A DNA stretch of 44,350 nucleotides from Deltaproteobacteria bacterium (GCA_016930075.1 JAFGHS010000130.1:1-44350); one strand, 5' to 3'; positions 1 through 8,378 are shown, numbered from the stretch's first letter. Notes: generated by a model not told the origin, from the letters alone. Numbers and translations are program-made.

Positions 1-1272
1 GAGCGAGCCAAAGCCACGCCAGCGCTTGAGGAAACGAGGGACATGCGGACGCTGTTCGGGCACAATGTAGAGGGGCTTGAACCGGTGACGCTCCGCTGGG
101 TGTGTGACGCCCCGCACGGCAGCGGAGGCGATGTCGTACTGACGCATGTGGCGGCCCTCATTGAGGCGGAAAGCAAGGGGAAGATAAAGATCGATCTCCA
201 TCGATTCGGCGCCCTGTATAAGTCACTTGATTTGCCGAAGGTCGTCCCTATCGGCACGGTGCATATAGGAAACATCAACAAGGGACTCCTCCTGGGCAGG
301 GAGATCGGCTACGCCCCCTGGATCGTCGCTTTCCGCTGGATGAGCCCGGAACATATGCTTGCCGTGACGTGCAGTCCCGAATGGTATGAGATGGAGGAGC
401 GTCTTTCGAAAAAGAAATGGAACTTGAAACACCTCGTCCTTACCCCGCAGGGCAACTGGGACTACTTCTCGAGGAAGGAAATCAAGAGCATGAAAGACTT
501 ACGCGGGGTGAGAATATGGAGTTCCGGAGAGATCACGAGCACCTATGTCAAGTCCTGGGAGGCTACGCCCGTCATGAAGGCGTGGAGTGAAGTCTACATG
601 GCCTATTACAAAGGTGAATTCGATGTCCTTCCCTTCAATGTTCAGGCTTACCTCTTTCGCAAGATGTACGAGTGTGGAAAGTATTGGCTCCACATGCCGC
701 ACTTCCCGCCGGGCTCCGTCGGCATCCATATGAATCAGGAGTTTATGAACCGGGACAAATGGAACTCTCTTCCACTACCCTACAAAAAAATCATTCTCGA
801 TGCCTTGGACCTCTATAGCTGGGTATCTATATGGGAAACGGTGGCCATGGAAAAATTGTCTGAATATCGATTGATCAATCAATACAAGATCGTCAATGTT
901 GATATTGCCGGGAAACACCCGGAGGAGTATGCAAAGATCAAGCAGGCCGCCGTTGCAGAAGCCAAAAAGATGTCATTAGCTCGCGGCGTTACACAGGAGC
1001 AGTGGGACGAGGTACAGGCTATCATTAACAAGTATAACAATCCGAAATATACTGCAAAGTATAAATGGTGGTTCAAACTGGCCTGGGCCGAGGCGGACCT
1101 GAGACTGGCAAGGATTCAAAAGGATCTGGCTGCCGGGAAAAGCTGGGATGAGGCCTACGAACCTGAACAAGCTAAAAACAAGTACGGCTGGAGCGTCGAT
1201 CGGATCAAAGAATATTACTTATCGGTACCACGCGTTAAGTATGACTGGAACGAGGCGACGAGGTTGCAATAA
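1..1272 (+). CDS. TRAP transporter substrate-binding protein (DctP-like), 5' end outside window
   Basis: Periplasmic receptor of a TRAP transporter, which normally delivers a carboxylate to a DctQM membrane pair. The frame is open from base 1 through the first ATG at 43, so the true start and signal peptide lie upstream. The visible part has the family pattern: a first beta strand (PVTLRWV) followed by a helix, the segment MKDLRGVRIWSSGE matching the conserved 'l.DlkGlkiR' region, and an alternating lobe arrangement. The length (at least 423 residues) is greater than the usual 330-350, with an extended Lys/Trp/Tyr-rich C-terminal part. No DctQ or DctM gene is in the window. A porin follows 31 bp downstream, suggesting an outer-membrane plus periplasmic uptake pair. 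The family call is good; the substrate is unknown. Confidence 0.75.
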   Translation, partial: ERAKATPALEETRDMRTLFGHNVEGLEPVTLRWVCDAPHGSGGDVVLTHVAALIEAESKGKIKIDLHRFGALYKSLDLPKVVPIGTVHIGNINKGLLLGREIGYAPWIVAFRWMSPEHMLAVTCSPEWYEMEERLSKKKWNLKHLVLTPQGNWDYFSRKEIKSMKDLRGVRIWSSGEITSTYVKSWEATPVMKAWSEVYMAYYKGEFDVLPFNVQAYLFRKMYECGKYWLHMPHFPPGSVGIHMNQEFMNRDKWNSLPLPYKKIILDALDLYSWVSIWETVAMEKLSEYRLINQYKIVNVDIAGKHPEEYAKIKQAAVAEAKKMSLARGVTQEQWDEVQAIINKYNNPKYTAKYKWWFKLAWAEADLRLARIQKDLAAGKSWDEAYEPEQAKNKYGWSVDRIKEYYLSVPRVKYDWNEATRLQ

Positions 1273-1303
1273 TTCGTGAAATCTTAGCAAAAAGGAGGAT
1301 GAC

Positions 1304-2809
1304 ATGAAGAGATTTTGGCTTGGTTTACTATCTTTTGGGCTGCTCATGGCTTTTTGCACAACGGCTTTTGCTGCCGATGTGAAGTTTTCCGGCGATTATT
1401 ACCTTCAGGGCTGGTACAATAAAAACGCCTCGCTGCTTGACAAGGATTCGCCCGTTGGTCCGGCAACGACGGCATCTTATTACCAGGGAAGAGGTTCGAC
1501 GGCATTTTACACCCAGCGGGTGCGGATGGGCGCTAATTTCACTATAGCCAAAGGTCTGACGTTAGGGACGCGTTTCGATGCGTTGGAACGTAAGTGGATG
1601 GCAGCCAGGAGGACAGTGCCCACAGGGTCACCGGGTTATGGTGCTACGGATAGCGAAGCGGAAAATATTGCCTTTGACACGGCCTACGTCAGGTTTGCAA
1701 CGCCCTTTGGGTTTTTTACTATTGGCAATATTCCGGGCGTCGGCTTCGGCACGGCATACGGTGACAATCCGGGGTTTTCAAGCGCTGCCTTATCGTACGG
1801 CTTGCCGACCGGCCCCTTTTACTTTTCATTTTCTGTAAGAAAACTCCAGGAAGGGTATACCATATCAACAAGTTATCCACAGGGTACACCCATAGGCAGC
1901 GGGACGGACAATGACGGGGATTCATACACCCTGACGGCAAGCTATAGAATGAAAACCGGCGGAGTCGGTGCCTCGTATACCAGCATTCATGCCAAAAATA
2001 CCAACTATCCCGTCACAACGACACCCAATACGTATTCTTACAACATGTACGCAAATTCGTTATCTTTTTACGGCAGGCAGAAATTTGGAAAGCTCTACAT
2101 CGAGGATGAATTCAGCTGGATATTCGGAAAAGTCCTCCGGTGGAATGAACCCAAGCCGCCGGAAAGTCTTGCAGGCGTATATTATTTACTGGTTGAAAAA
2201 GATGCCAAAAATGCGTTCAGCAATCACTTCCACGTCAATGTGGATATGAATCCCGTGTTGGTTGGTTTCAGGTTTGTCTACAGCAGGGGTGATGATCCGG
2301 AAACGGAGGACAAGATGGAAGGCGGTTTCCGGTCTTACCTTGATGTTGACAAAGGCTTCAATCCCTGCCTGATTCTTTTTGACCAGGAGTACAATCACTG
2401 GATGGTGGCAGGCGGCAAACGAAGCACGCAGACGGTGGGAGCCCTGATCGGCAACACGAACTCCTTAAACAGTGTCAAAACCTATGTCCAGAACGTTTGG
2501 CTCTATCAGCTCTACGGGAAATTCACAGCAACATCAAAACTTTCCTTCGATGCTTCCTTCACCTATGCCCATGCCGACCAATTGCCGACGCACAACAATG
2601 TTCCAACATGGCGGGGCGGGAAAAAATACCTGGATAAGGAATATGGGAAGGAACTTGACCTGACCATGAAATACAAGATTTACGACAACCTCGAGTATAT
2701 GATCGGCGCCGCTTACCTCTGGACGGGAGACTACTTCAAGGGGTTTGATCCCAATGCCAAATTAAGCGACACTTACCTGATCACCCACAAACTGACCCTG
2801 ACCTTCTGA
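1304..2809 (+). CDS. Outer-membrane beta-barrel porin-like protein
   Basis: A 501-residue protein with a clear Sec signal peptide (residues 1-23, cleavage after TAFA) and then alternating amphipathic strands rich in Tyr, Phe, Gly and Asn. It ends in a terminal Phe (LTLTF), the signature that outer-membrane beta barrels use for BAM insertion. It has no helical membrane segments. The start at 1304 is set by a strong AAAGGAGG site 5 bases upstream. It lies just behind a TRAP receptor and ahead of HyuB/CoA-transferase genes, so it is probably the outer-membrane entry route for the substrate of this island. A hairpin follows the stop. The porin role is inferred from sequence character rather than from a recognised subfamily. 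Confidence 0.72.
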   Translation: MKRFWLGLLSFGLLMAFCTTAFAADVKFSGDYYLQGWYNKNASLLDKDSPVGPATTASYYQGRGSTAFYTQRVRMGANFTIAKGLTLGTRFDALERKWMAARRTVPTGSPGYGATDSEAENIAFDTAYVRFATPFGFFTIGNIPGVGFGTAYGDNPGFSSAALSYGLPTGPFYFSFSVRKLQEGYTISTSYPQGTPIGSGTDNDGDSYTLTASYRMKTGGVGASYTSIHAKNTNYPVTTTPNTYSYNMYANSLSFYGRQKFGKLYIEDEFSWIFGKVLRWNEPKPPESLAGVYYLLVEKDAKNAFSNHFHVNVDMNPVLVGFRFVYSRGDDPETEDKMEGGFRSYLDVDKGFNPCLILFDQEYNHWMVAGGKRSTQTVGALIGNTNSLNSVKTYVQNVWLYQLYGKFTATSKLSFDASFTYAHADQLPTHNNVPTWRGGKKYLDKEYGKELDLTMKYKIYDNLEYMIGAAYLWTGDYFKGFDPNAKLSDTYLITHKLTLTF

Positions 2810-2834
2810 TGGTTGTGGGCCTGTTTCCTCACGA

Positions 2835-2864
2835 GCCCCGAGACACATTTTCGGGGCCCTTTCC
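2835..2864 (+). terminator. Rho-independent-type terminator after the porin
   Basis: GCCCCGA (2835-2841) pairs perfectly with TCGGGGC (2851-2857) across a 9-base loop, followed by a pyrimidine-rich CCTTTCCTT tail. It lies 26 bases after the porin stop and before the HyuB gene. The T-tract is imperfect, so partial read-through is possible. Confidence 0.6.
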
Positions 2865-2912
2865 TTGATAAACAAAAGATGAAGCAGGGTGTGAATGAGC
2901 GGAGATGTCATC

Positions 2913-4235
2913 ATGGAAAAGATCGATGTACTGAAACTGGAAATTATCTGGACGAGGCTGATCTCCATAGTCGATGAAGCGGGACTGGCTTTAAAACGAA
3001 CCGCTTTTTCCGAGGTTATCCGGGACGCTTCCGATTATGGAATCGGTCTCTTTGATACCCAATATAATCTGCTGGCCCAGGCCGGCAACGGCACGCCCGG
3101 TTTTCTGGGCGCCCTCCCTTATACGATGCAGAAGTTTGCGGAGGCCTATCCTCCGGAGACCCTGCAACCCGGCGATGTGCTTATTACAAACTATCCCTGG
3201 TATGTTTGTGGGCATACAAACGACATCAGTCTGGCCGGCCCGATTTACTTCAAGGATAAGCTGGTCGCCTACGCCGTCTGTATCGCTCACCATAATGATA
3301 TCGGGGGGCGTATGTTGACTTCAGAGACGATGGATGTTTTTGAAGAGGGCATCCTTATTCCCATTTTAAAGCTCTACGAGGCCGGACAGCCGAACAATGC
3401 GGTATTCCAATTTATCCGCAGCAATGTGCGCCAGCCGATCCCTGTCGTCGGAGACCTGCGGGCGCAGTTGGCCGGCATTGATACGGTATCGCAGAGGCTT
3501 ATTCGCCTTCTGGAAGAGTATAACCTGGAGGATATTCAGGAGCTGAGCAGCGAAATTCTTAACAGAACCGAAGCGGCTGTCCGGGAAAGCATCCGGCGGT
3601 GTCCTGAAGGCACCTGCAGCAAAGTAATGCCGATTAATCAGATTGACGGCCATCCGATCAGTATTGCTGTAACCGTTACCTTGCAGGATGGCGAAATAAG
3701 CGTTGATTACACGGGGACGTCGCCGCAGATAGCCAAGGGGATGAACGCTTGTTTCAATTATGTACAGTCACATACGAAACTGGCCCTGAAATGTGCCGTA
3801 AGCCCCTTTACACCCAGTAACTCAGGCGGTATCCGGCCGTTCAAAGTCTCTGCGCCCGAAGGTTCGATACTGAATGCCCGTTTCCCCGCCCCGCTTTCTA
3901 TGCGTACCGCTGTTGTTCTATTTCTGCCCGAGATCGTTCTTAACGCCCTGTCTGGATTAATGCCGGATCGCGTCATTGCCGGGGCGGGAGGCACGCCGGG
4001 ATGGTATGAGGCGATGGTCGGTCTGCGACAAAACGGCAGGCTGTTCATCACCCGTTGCGACGTCAAAGGCGGGTTGGGGGCCAGACCGACGGCAGATGGC
4101 GTTTCAGCCTTGGCATTTCCGGCCAACAGTACCAGTGCCATGGTTGAATATGCGGAGTCGGCCGGTCCGGTCCTTTTTGAGATGAGAGAATTTTATACGG
4201 ATTCGGCGGGGCCGGCAAGTACCGCGGCGGTTTAG
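2913..4235 (+). CDS. Hydantoinase B/oxoprolinase (HyuB) family protein, N-terminal part of a frameshifted gene
   Basis: Resembles the HyuB subunit of ATP-dependent hydantoinases, 5-oxoprolinase and acetone/acetophenone carboxylases (normally 520-600 residues). Family marks visible here are the opening KIDVLKLEIIWTRL, the IAHHNDIGGR metal-site-like segment, DYTGTSPQ, and the RPTADGVSA region. The start at 2913 has GGAG 8 bases upstream and fits family N-termini; ATG 2895 in the same frame is an alternative. The frame ends early at a TAG in the middle of the conserved stretch that should read DSAGAGKYRGG. One missing G in the run 4208-4211 restores it and joins this part to 4211-4642. No HyuA partner is seen in the window. 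Either a real recent frameshift or a homopolymer sequencing error. Confidence 0.8.
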   Translation: MEKIDVLKLEIIWTRLISIVDEAGLALKRTAFSEVIRDASDYGIGLFDTQYNLLAQAGNGTPGFLGALPYTMQKFAEAYPPETLQPGDVLITNYPWYVCGHTNDISLAGPIYFKDKLVAYAVCIAHHNDIGGRMLTSETMDVFEEGILIPILKLYEAGQPNNAVFQFIRSNVRQPIPVVGDLRAQLAGIDTVSQRLIRLLEEYNLEDIQELSSEILNRTEAAVRESIRRCPEGTCSKVMPINQIDGHPISIAVTVTLQDGEISVDYTGTSPQIAKGMNACFNYVQSHTKLALKCAVSPFTPSNSGGIRPFKVSAPEGSILNARFPAPLSMRTAVVLFLPEIVLNALSGLMPDRVIAGAGGTPGWYEAMVGLRQNGRLFITRCDVKGGLGARPTADGVSALAFPANSTSAMVEYAESAGPVLFEMREFYTDSAGPASTAAV

Positions 4236-4642
4236 GAACGCATCAGACGGTACGTCTTGAAAAAGGCGAATTCGGTCCACTGGGGCCAACCAGGGTCTTT
4301 ATGCAGGGCGGCCGCATGCACTACCCTGTGCCGGGGCTTTTAGGGGGATACGACGGCCCCAAAGGCGTCTGTAAGATCAACGGCCAGGTCATCATGGATC
4401 CAACCAAGGGAGCCAGCTTAATGCCCGGCGATCATGTGGAATTCTTCATCCCCGGGGGCGGCGGTTACGGAAATCCTTTGGAACGGGAGCTGTCACAGGT
4501 AGAGGAGGATGTACGCAACGAATTTGTCTCCCCTGAGGCGGCGAAGGATATATATGGTGTTGTGATGGATAAAAGCGGATGGAACGTGGACGTGAAAGCC
4601 AGCGAAGATTTGCGGGCGCTTAAAAGAAGTTCATCGCGATGA
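4211..4642 (+). CDS. HyuB family protein, C-terminal part (continuation after frameshift)
   Basis: Reading from 4211 in the +2 frame relative to the upstream part gives AGKYRGGLGTHQTVRLEKGE and then the typical HyuB C-terminus: GGYDGPKG, a PGDHVEFFIPGGGGYGNPLER segment (conserved PGGGGYGxPxER) and VSPEAAKDIYGVV. This is homologous sequence with no start of its own; the first ATG in frame is 4301 and lacks a convincing ribosome-binding site. It is therefore best read as the last roughly 143 codons of the gene starting at 2913. Because both parts are otherwise well conserved, the break is either very recent or an assembly artefact. The CoA-transferase genes start 34 bases later in the same direction. 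Confidence 0.75.
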   Translation, partial: AGKYRGGLGTHQTVRLEKGEFGPLGPTRVFMQGGRMHYPVPGLLGGYDGPKGVCKINGQVIMDPTKGASLMPGDHVEFFIPGGGGYGNPLERELSQVEEDVRNEFVSPEAAKDIYGVVMDKSGWNVDVKASEDLRALKRSSSR

Positions 4643-4676
4643 TTTATTTTTAAAAGGAAACAGAGGATGGTTAACA

Positions 4677-5465
4677 ATGGATAAAGTGACCACAGCAACG
4701 GAAGCGATATCAATGGTTCAGGATGGCGCACTGGTGGCGATCAATTTTTGGGGTCCCGGTTCACCAAAATACCTTTGGCAGGCGTTGGTTGACCATACGG
4801 CTAAGGATCTGTCCATATACACCAATAATTTTTGGGCAATGCCGGATGACATCAAGGCGATTGTCGGGCCTGATGTGACTTCCATTGCCGACAAGACCAT
4901 TAGATATATTACCGGCTTTGCCGATGTAAAGCCGGGCAGTTCAGCAACCTGCGATAAAATTATCCAGCGCGTGCATGAAGGGTCTTTAAAATTTGAAAGC
5001 CTGTCGCACGGAATTTTTATGGATAAGCTCTACGCTGGGGCCATGAGGCTGGGGGGATTCTACAGCCCCATCGGCGTTGGTACGGTTATTGAAGAAGGCA
5101 AGGAGAAGCGTGTGATCAACGGCGCCGAATATCTTTTCGAATCTCCCATTATTCCGGATGTCGGGCTGGTTAAAGCAACAACAGCCGATACGCTGGGCAA
5201 CCTTGTCTATACCGGCACTGCCCGAGGCGCCAATCCCGTGATCGCCATGGCTTCCAAATATACGATCGCGGAGGTGTTTGATATCGTCAAACCGGAGGAA
5301 CTGGATCCTGAGAGGATCGGGACGCCCGGCATATTTATAGATAAGATTGTAAAGATTCCTGAAGATGATCTGCAAAGCAGGCAGAGACGAATGGAGCTGG
5401 TAAAGCTCCGGATCGAATATGCAAAAGCGTTGGAAGAACAGAAGTCTCAAGGAGATGCAACATGA
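4677..5465 (+). CDS. Family I CoA-transferase, alpha subunit (3-oxoacid CoA-transferase A type)
   Basis: Alpha subunit (262 residues) of a heterodimeric family I CoA-transferase, which moves CoA between an acyl-CoA donor and a free carboxylic acid. Recognisable features are an N-terminal Rossmann-like half, the GVGTVIEEGKE segment, DVGLVKATTADTLGNLVYTG and TPGIFIDKIVKI near the C-terminus, all typical of SCOT/AtoD-type alpha chains. The usual glycine-rich GGFGLCGIP loop is replaced by NFWGPGSPK, so substrate preference probably differs from acetoacetate enzymes. It overlaps the beta-subunit gene by an ATGA tetranucleotide, which implies translational coupling. It follows the HyuB gene by 34 bp and may act on the same substrate. 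Confidence 0.87.
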   Translation: MDKVTTATEAISMVQDGALVAINFWGPGSPKYLWQALVDHTAKDLSIYTNNFWAMPDDIKAIVGPDVTSIADKTIRYITGFADVKPGSSATCDKIIQRVHEGSLKFESLSHGIFMDKLYAGAMRLGGFYSPIGVGTVIEEGKEKRVINGAEYLFESPIIPDVGLVKATTADTLGNLVYTGTARGANPVIAMASKYTIAEVFDIVKPEELDPERIGTPGIFIDKIVKIPEDDLQSRQRRMELVKLRIEYAKALEEQKSQGDAT

Positions 5466-6127
5466 AGGATCGATTGACTGAAGAACTTGTCGCGATGAGG
5501 GCGGCAAAGGAATTGAAGCCCGGAGACTATTGCAACCTGGGCTTTGGCATTCCCGAACTCTGCGCCTCATGTGTTGCGGACGGGGTCGTTGTGCAGAGCG
5601 AGGTCGGTGTATTGGGATATGGGCCGCTTTATGACGACGATGAAGTGGACCAGATGAATCCTGATTACATTGATGCGGGAGTCCATTTTTTCCGATATTT
5701 GCCGGGAATGTCTTTCTTTGACTTGCAGGTATCCTTTGCCATGATCAGAAGCGGAAGGCTGATCAGTATTCTGGGAGGTCTTCAAGTGTCCGAAAAAGGA
5801 GATATTGCCGTTCATAACAAGGGAGAAGAAAAAATTAGCTACCGCATCGGCGGTTCCGTTGACCTGGCCTGGGGCGCCAAGCGTCTTATTGTTGCCATGC
5901 TGCATAATACCAAAGCGGGCGTTCCGAAAGTAGTTCGCGACCTGACCATACCGGCGACAGCTCGAGGGTGTGTCGATCTCATCATTACCGACTTGGCCGT
6001 GATGGAAGTAACGGGAAAAGGATTGGTGCTGAAGGAGGTGGCACCGGGCTGGACACCGGAGGAAGTCATCGCCGAAACCGATGCCGGACTCATTGTTGCA
6101 GCTGATGTTCGGGAAATGGAATTTTGA
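5462..6127 (+). CDS. Family I CoA-transferase, beta subunit (3-oxoacid CoA-transferase B type)
   Basis: Catalytic beta subunit (221 residues). The nucleophilic glutamate that forms the gamma-glutamyl-CoA thioester is expected in the SEVGVLGYGP segment at Glu47, matching the SENG/SExGxLG motif of the family. GFGIPEL near residue 28 and GGLQVSEKGDIAVHNKGE also fit. The start ATG overlaps the alpha-subunit stop (ATGA). Together with the alpha subunit it should activate a short-chain, oxo or cyclic acid as CoA ester using acetyl- or succinyl-CoA; the real donor and acceptor cannot be read from sequence. A 97-base gap with its own promoter separates it from the next gene. Confidence 0.88.
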   Translation: MKDRLTEELVAMRAAKELKPGDYCNLGFGIPELCASCVADGVVVQSEVGVLGYGPLYDDDEVDQMNPDYIDAGVHFFRYLPGMSFFDLQVSFAMIRSGRLISILGGLQVSEKGDIAVHNKGEEKISYRIGGSVDLAWGAKRLIVAMLHNTKAGVPKVVRDLTIPATARGCVDLIITDLAVMEVTGKGLVLKEVAPGWTPEEVIAETDAGLIVAADVREMEF

Positions 6128-6160
6128 CGGATCGTTCTTTTCTTTCGTAAGAAGTTAAAT

Positions 6161-6189
6161 TTGAATCTGTTTTGTCATAGCCATATAGA
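6161..6189 (+). promoter_or_regulatory. Sigma70-type promoter candidate upstream of the SnoaL-like gene
   Basis: TTGAAT at 6161-6166 and TATAGA at 6184-6189 are separated by exactly 17 bases, and the gene start at 6225 lies 36 bases after the -10. It would start the long block from 6.2 kb onward independently of the CoA-transferase genes. Confidence 0.5.
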
Positions 6190-6224
6190 GGCTAAGTCGC
6201 CATACAAATGAGGAGGATATGCAA

Positions 6225-6638
6225 ATGATTGAAAACAAGTTTGAATCCATCACGGTTGAGGATGTCATGAACCTGCAAAGGGCTGTTGCGGATGCTATGA
6301 TTAACGGCGATGGAGACGCCCTCGAGCGGCTGCTCAGCGATGAGCTGCTGCAAGTTCACGGCGGGGGAACATTGCAGAACAAGAAGAGCTTCATTCAGAA
6401 CAGGAAAGACCCGAACGGCATCAAGTACAAGGTAATAAATTCTACCCATGTTGAAGTGAAATTGTTCCCAAAATGCGCTTTGATCCGGGGCAATTTAGAC
6501 GTTCTCGAATATATTCCTAACTATGGCGACGTTGAGGGGCGCGTCCGTTTTGCCAGTGTTTGGGCTGAAGAAAAGGACGGCGCCTGGCGCTGCATCCACT
6601 CGCAATCAACAGACAGGACGGCCAAAACGGCGCAGTAA
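6225..6638 (+). CDS. SnoaL-like / NTF2-fold protein (DUF4440 type)
   Basis: A small cytoplasmic protein of 137 residues with the NTF2-like cone fold pattern: an N-terminal helical stretch (VMNLQRAVADAMINGD), the LLSDELLQVHGGG segment typical of SnoaL/DUF4440 members, then beta strands ending in VRFASVWAEEKDGAWRCIHSQST. Members are small-molecule isomerases, cyclases, dehydratases or ligand-binding proteins. ATG 6225 is preferred because the GAGGAGG site (6210-6216) is 8 bases upstream; ATG 6219 would be only 2 bases from it. It probably opens the operon that includes the alpha/beta hydrolase. The specific reaction cannot be assigned. Confidence 0.75.
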   Translation: MIENKFESITVEDVMNLQRAVADAMINGDGDALERLLSDELLQVHGGGTLQNKKSFIQNRKDPNGIKYKVINSTHVEVKLFPKCALIRGNLDVLEYIPNYGDVEGRVRFASVWAEEKDGAWRCIHSQSTDRTAKTAQ

Positions 6639-6698
6639 ACTTTTCGCAATTCAGCCATGTTTTTGCATCTACTGTAGAAAGGAGCGGCGTAAGAAATA

Positions 6699-7397
6699 AT
6701 GAACACCTATGTTTTGGTTCATGGCGTCAATCAGGGCGGTTGGATTTGGAAACCTGTGGCGAAATATCTGCGCATGGAAGGCCATGATGTTTATACGCCC
6801 ACAATGGATGGATGCGCGGAGCGCCGTCATCAGCTACGGCCGGAGATAACCATAACCACACAGATTGCGGAGCTGTTGGACTGTCTGTTCTATGATGATC
6901 TCACGGATATCATTTTGGCGGGGTCCAGCGCCGCCGGCATGCACATCAGTAAAATGGCCGAGATGATGCCCGATCGGATCAAACACCTTGTTTATGTCGA
7001 TGCCGTGCTTTTGCGACCGGACGAAAAAGCCGCAGATGTTATCATTCCCGAACCCGGCGAGATCTATGAGAGAACAGAACTGGGATGGATGCCCAAGCAC
7101 GAATTGCTCAAAATGTTCAAAGTCTTGAGCGATGACCCGGAACGCAACGACTGGGCTTCGGAGCGATTCAGTCTATGGCCCACCAGTGTCAAGAGCCAGG
7201 ACGTTGATTTACAGGTTTTTTGGAGCAAGACATGGAATGCGACGGTTATCAATTGCACTCTCAGCAAGAACCCGTCCACGGCCCATGTTCGCCAATATAG
7301 CGACAAGCTCCAAGCAAAATACATCGAAATGAATACAGGTCATTGGCCGATGGTCAGCCGGCCGGAGGAGCTGGCGCAAATCCTTTTGGCCTTATGA
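6699..7397 (+). CDS. Alpha/beta hydrolase (hydroxynitrile-lyase/EstC-like), copy 1
   Basis: A 232-residue alpha/beta hydrolase. It has the oxyanion-hole motif HGVNQGGWIW (His8-Gly9), a GSSAAG nucleophile elbow with Ser77, and a C-terminal catalytic His215 in TGHWPM. These are the marks of the plant hydroxynitrile lyase, methyl-salicylate esterase and EstC group, which cleave esters, C-C bonds or cyanohydrins. The acid residue usually found in the segment before His is not obvious; that position reads CTLSKNP. A close paralogue lies at 11129-11830. GGAG lies about 14 bases before ATG, unusually far, but no nearer start is available. It likely acts on an ester, lactone or 1,3-diketone in the island's pathway. 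Confidence 0.82.
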   Translation: MNTYVLVHGVNQGGWIWKPVAKYLRMEGHDVYTPTMDGCAERRHQLRPEITITTQIAELLDCLFYDDLTDIILAGSSAAGMHISKMAEMMPDRIKHLVYVDAVLLRPDEKAADVIIPEPGEIYERTELGWMPKHELLKMFKVLSDDPERNDWASERFSLWPTSVKSQDVDLQVFWSKTWNATVINCTLSKNPSTAHVRQYSDKLQAKYIEMNTGHWPMVSRPEELAQILLAL

Positions 7398-7454
7398 GTC
7401 GGGTTTTTCTACGGCAACCGACTGCCGTTAAGAAAATCCCCCCTGCCTAAAGGC

Positions 7455-7623
7455 GACTGTGTCACGATAGAAAAAATGTCATTCCGAATCCCGCAGCGGC
7501 GGGATGAGGAATCTGAAGTTATTCATATTCGGAACTGAGATCCCTCGCTATGCTTTGGGACAGGGATTTCTCCCCCGCTATATGAGGGGTCGAAATGACA
7601 AAAATAGTAATTGTGACACAGTC
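7455..7623. repeat. MITE-like inverted-repeat element 1
   Basis: Nested inverted repeats in a gene-free stretch. The outer arms are GACTGTGTCAC (7455-7465) and GTGACACAGTC (7613-7623), perfect over 11 bases. The inner arms are TGTCATTCCGA (7477-7487) and TCGAAATGACA (7590-7600), with one mismatch. AAAGG flanks both sides (7449-7453 and 7626-7630) and may be a target duplication. No coding capacity was seen. The form is that of a non-autonomous transposable element. Confidence 0.65.
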
Positions 7624-7687
7624 TCAAAGGGGAGATGGGGGAGGGGGATTAAAGTATTCTGTCATGGTTTTTTAAAATAATGATCTT

Positions 7688-7820
7688 TGACACTCTCGTA
7701 AAAAGTCGAATTCTGTCATTTCGAGGAGCGAAGCGACGAGAAATCTTTAACGATTTCAAGATTTCTCCCTGCGGTCGAAATGACATGAACGGTGCTTTGC
7801 GACTTTTTACGACATCGTCA
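7688..7820. repeat. MITE-like inverted-repeat element 2
   Basis: A 133-base element with 21-base terminal inverted repeats, 18 of 21 matching. The perfect core is TCGTAAAAAGTCG (7696-7708) against CGACTTTTTACGA (7800-7812). Inner arms are TGTCATTTCGA (7714-7724) and TCGAAATGACA (7775-7785). A TCTT direct repeat flanks it (7684-7687 and 7821-7824), a likely target duplication. Its right end is 30 bases before the first CMD-like gene, so it may have changed that gene's leader. Confidence 0.7.
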
Positions 7821-7850
7821 TCTTTAGGTTTACCTCAAATGGAGGATTCA

Positions 7851-8330
7851 ATGACAATGGACTTGCAGAATAACGACAAACCGCAACATTCGGAGCAAGA
7901 GGAGCCGGAGATGCGCGAAAGGATGAAAAACGTTTACGGGGGTATGAAAAGGACAGAACTGATGGATCGCTATTTTCCTGATTTGTTGAAGCACTGGGGG
8001 AAGGCCCGCTTGTCCATGCTCAACAAAGAAGGCGGGCTGTCGCTGTGCGATCGCGAGCTGATCATTCTCGGCATGGAAATCTGCATGCGTCACCGCGACG
8101 TCGAAGCGCACACCGTATTGGCTCTGGTTTCCGGCGCGACATCAAAACAGATCGCCGCGGTGGTCGGCCTCTGCATGGCCGTCCACGGCATGTACAGCTA
8201 TGACGAGCGTGGTGTTCGCGCTCTCAAAACCGCCGAAGACTATGATGCCGATCCGGAGGCAGCCATCCTCAAGGTAAACAACCTGCGCGGCGGTTACGAC
8301 GCTTCTATGCAGCCCCACGACACGCCCTGA
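7851..8330 (+). CDS. Carboxymuconolactone decarboxylase family protein, tandem copy 1
   Basis: A 159-residue all-helical protein of the CMD/AhpD-like superfamily. The core helix pair reads LCDRELIILGMEICMRHRD followed by AHTVLALVSGATSKQIAAVV, matching the 'RElitLa..H...Al..Gat.eEi.ev' family pattern. There is no CxxC, so it is not an AhpD-type peroxidase. This copy keeps a His in VEAHTV where the other two copies have Gln or Thr. The start at 7851 follows GGAGG at 7841-7845; the frame is open back to 7680, but that part lies inside a repeat element. First of three tandem paralogues. Possible activities are decarboxylation of a lactone acid or a hydrolase/isomerase role. The substrate is unknown. 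Confidence 0.8.
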   Translation: MTMDLQNNDKPQHSEQEEPEMRERMKNVYGGMKRTELMDRYFPDLLKHWGKARLSMLNKEGGLSLCDRELIILGMEICMRHRDVEAHTVLALVSGATSKQIAAVVGLCMAVHGMYSYDERGVRALKTAEDYDADPEAAILKVNNLRGGYDASMQPHDTP

Positions 8331-8378
8331 CTTGTGGGTGAAGAAATCGCAAAGCCCGTTATTTTTAAGGAGACCACA

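Noticed and set aside
7397..7428. Terminator after the first hydrolase
   Set aside because: Short 6-base stems (AGTCGG/CCGACT and ACGGCA/TGCCGT) overlap each other and lack a T-tract.
7680..7850. Longer first CMD-like protein starting at 7680
   Set aside because: The extra 57 codons are translated from the MITE-like element; GGAGG before 7851 and the paralogue lengths fix the start.
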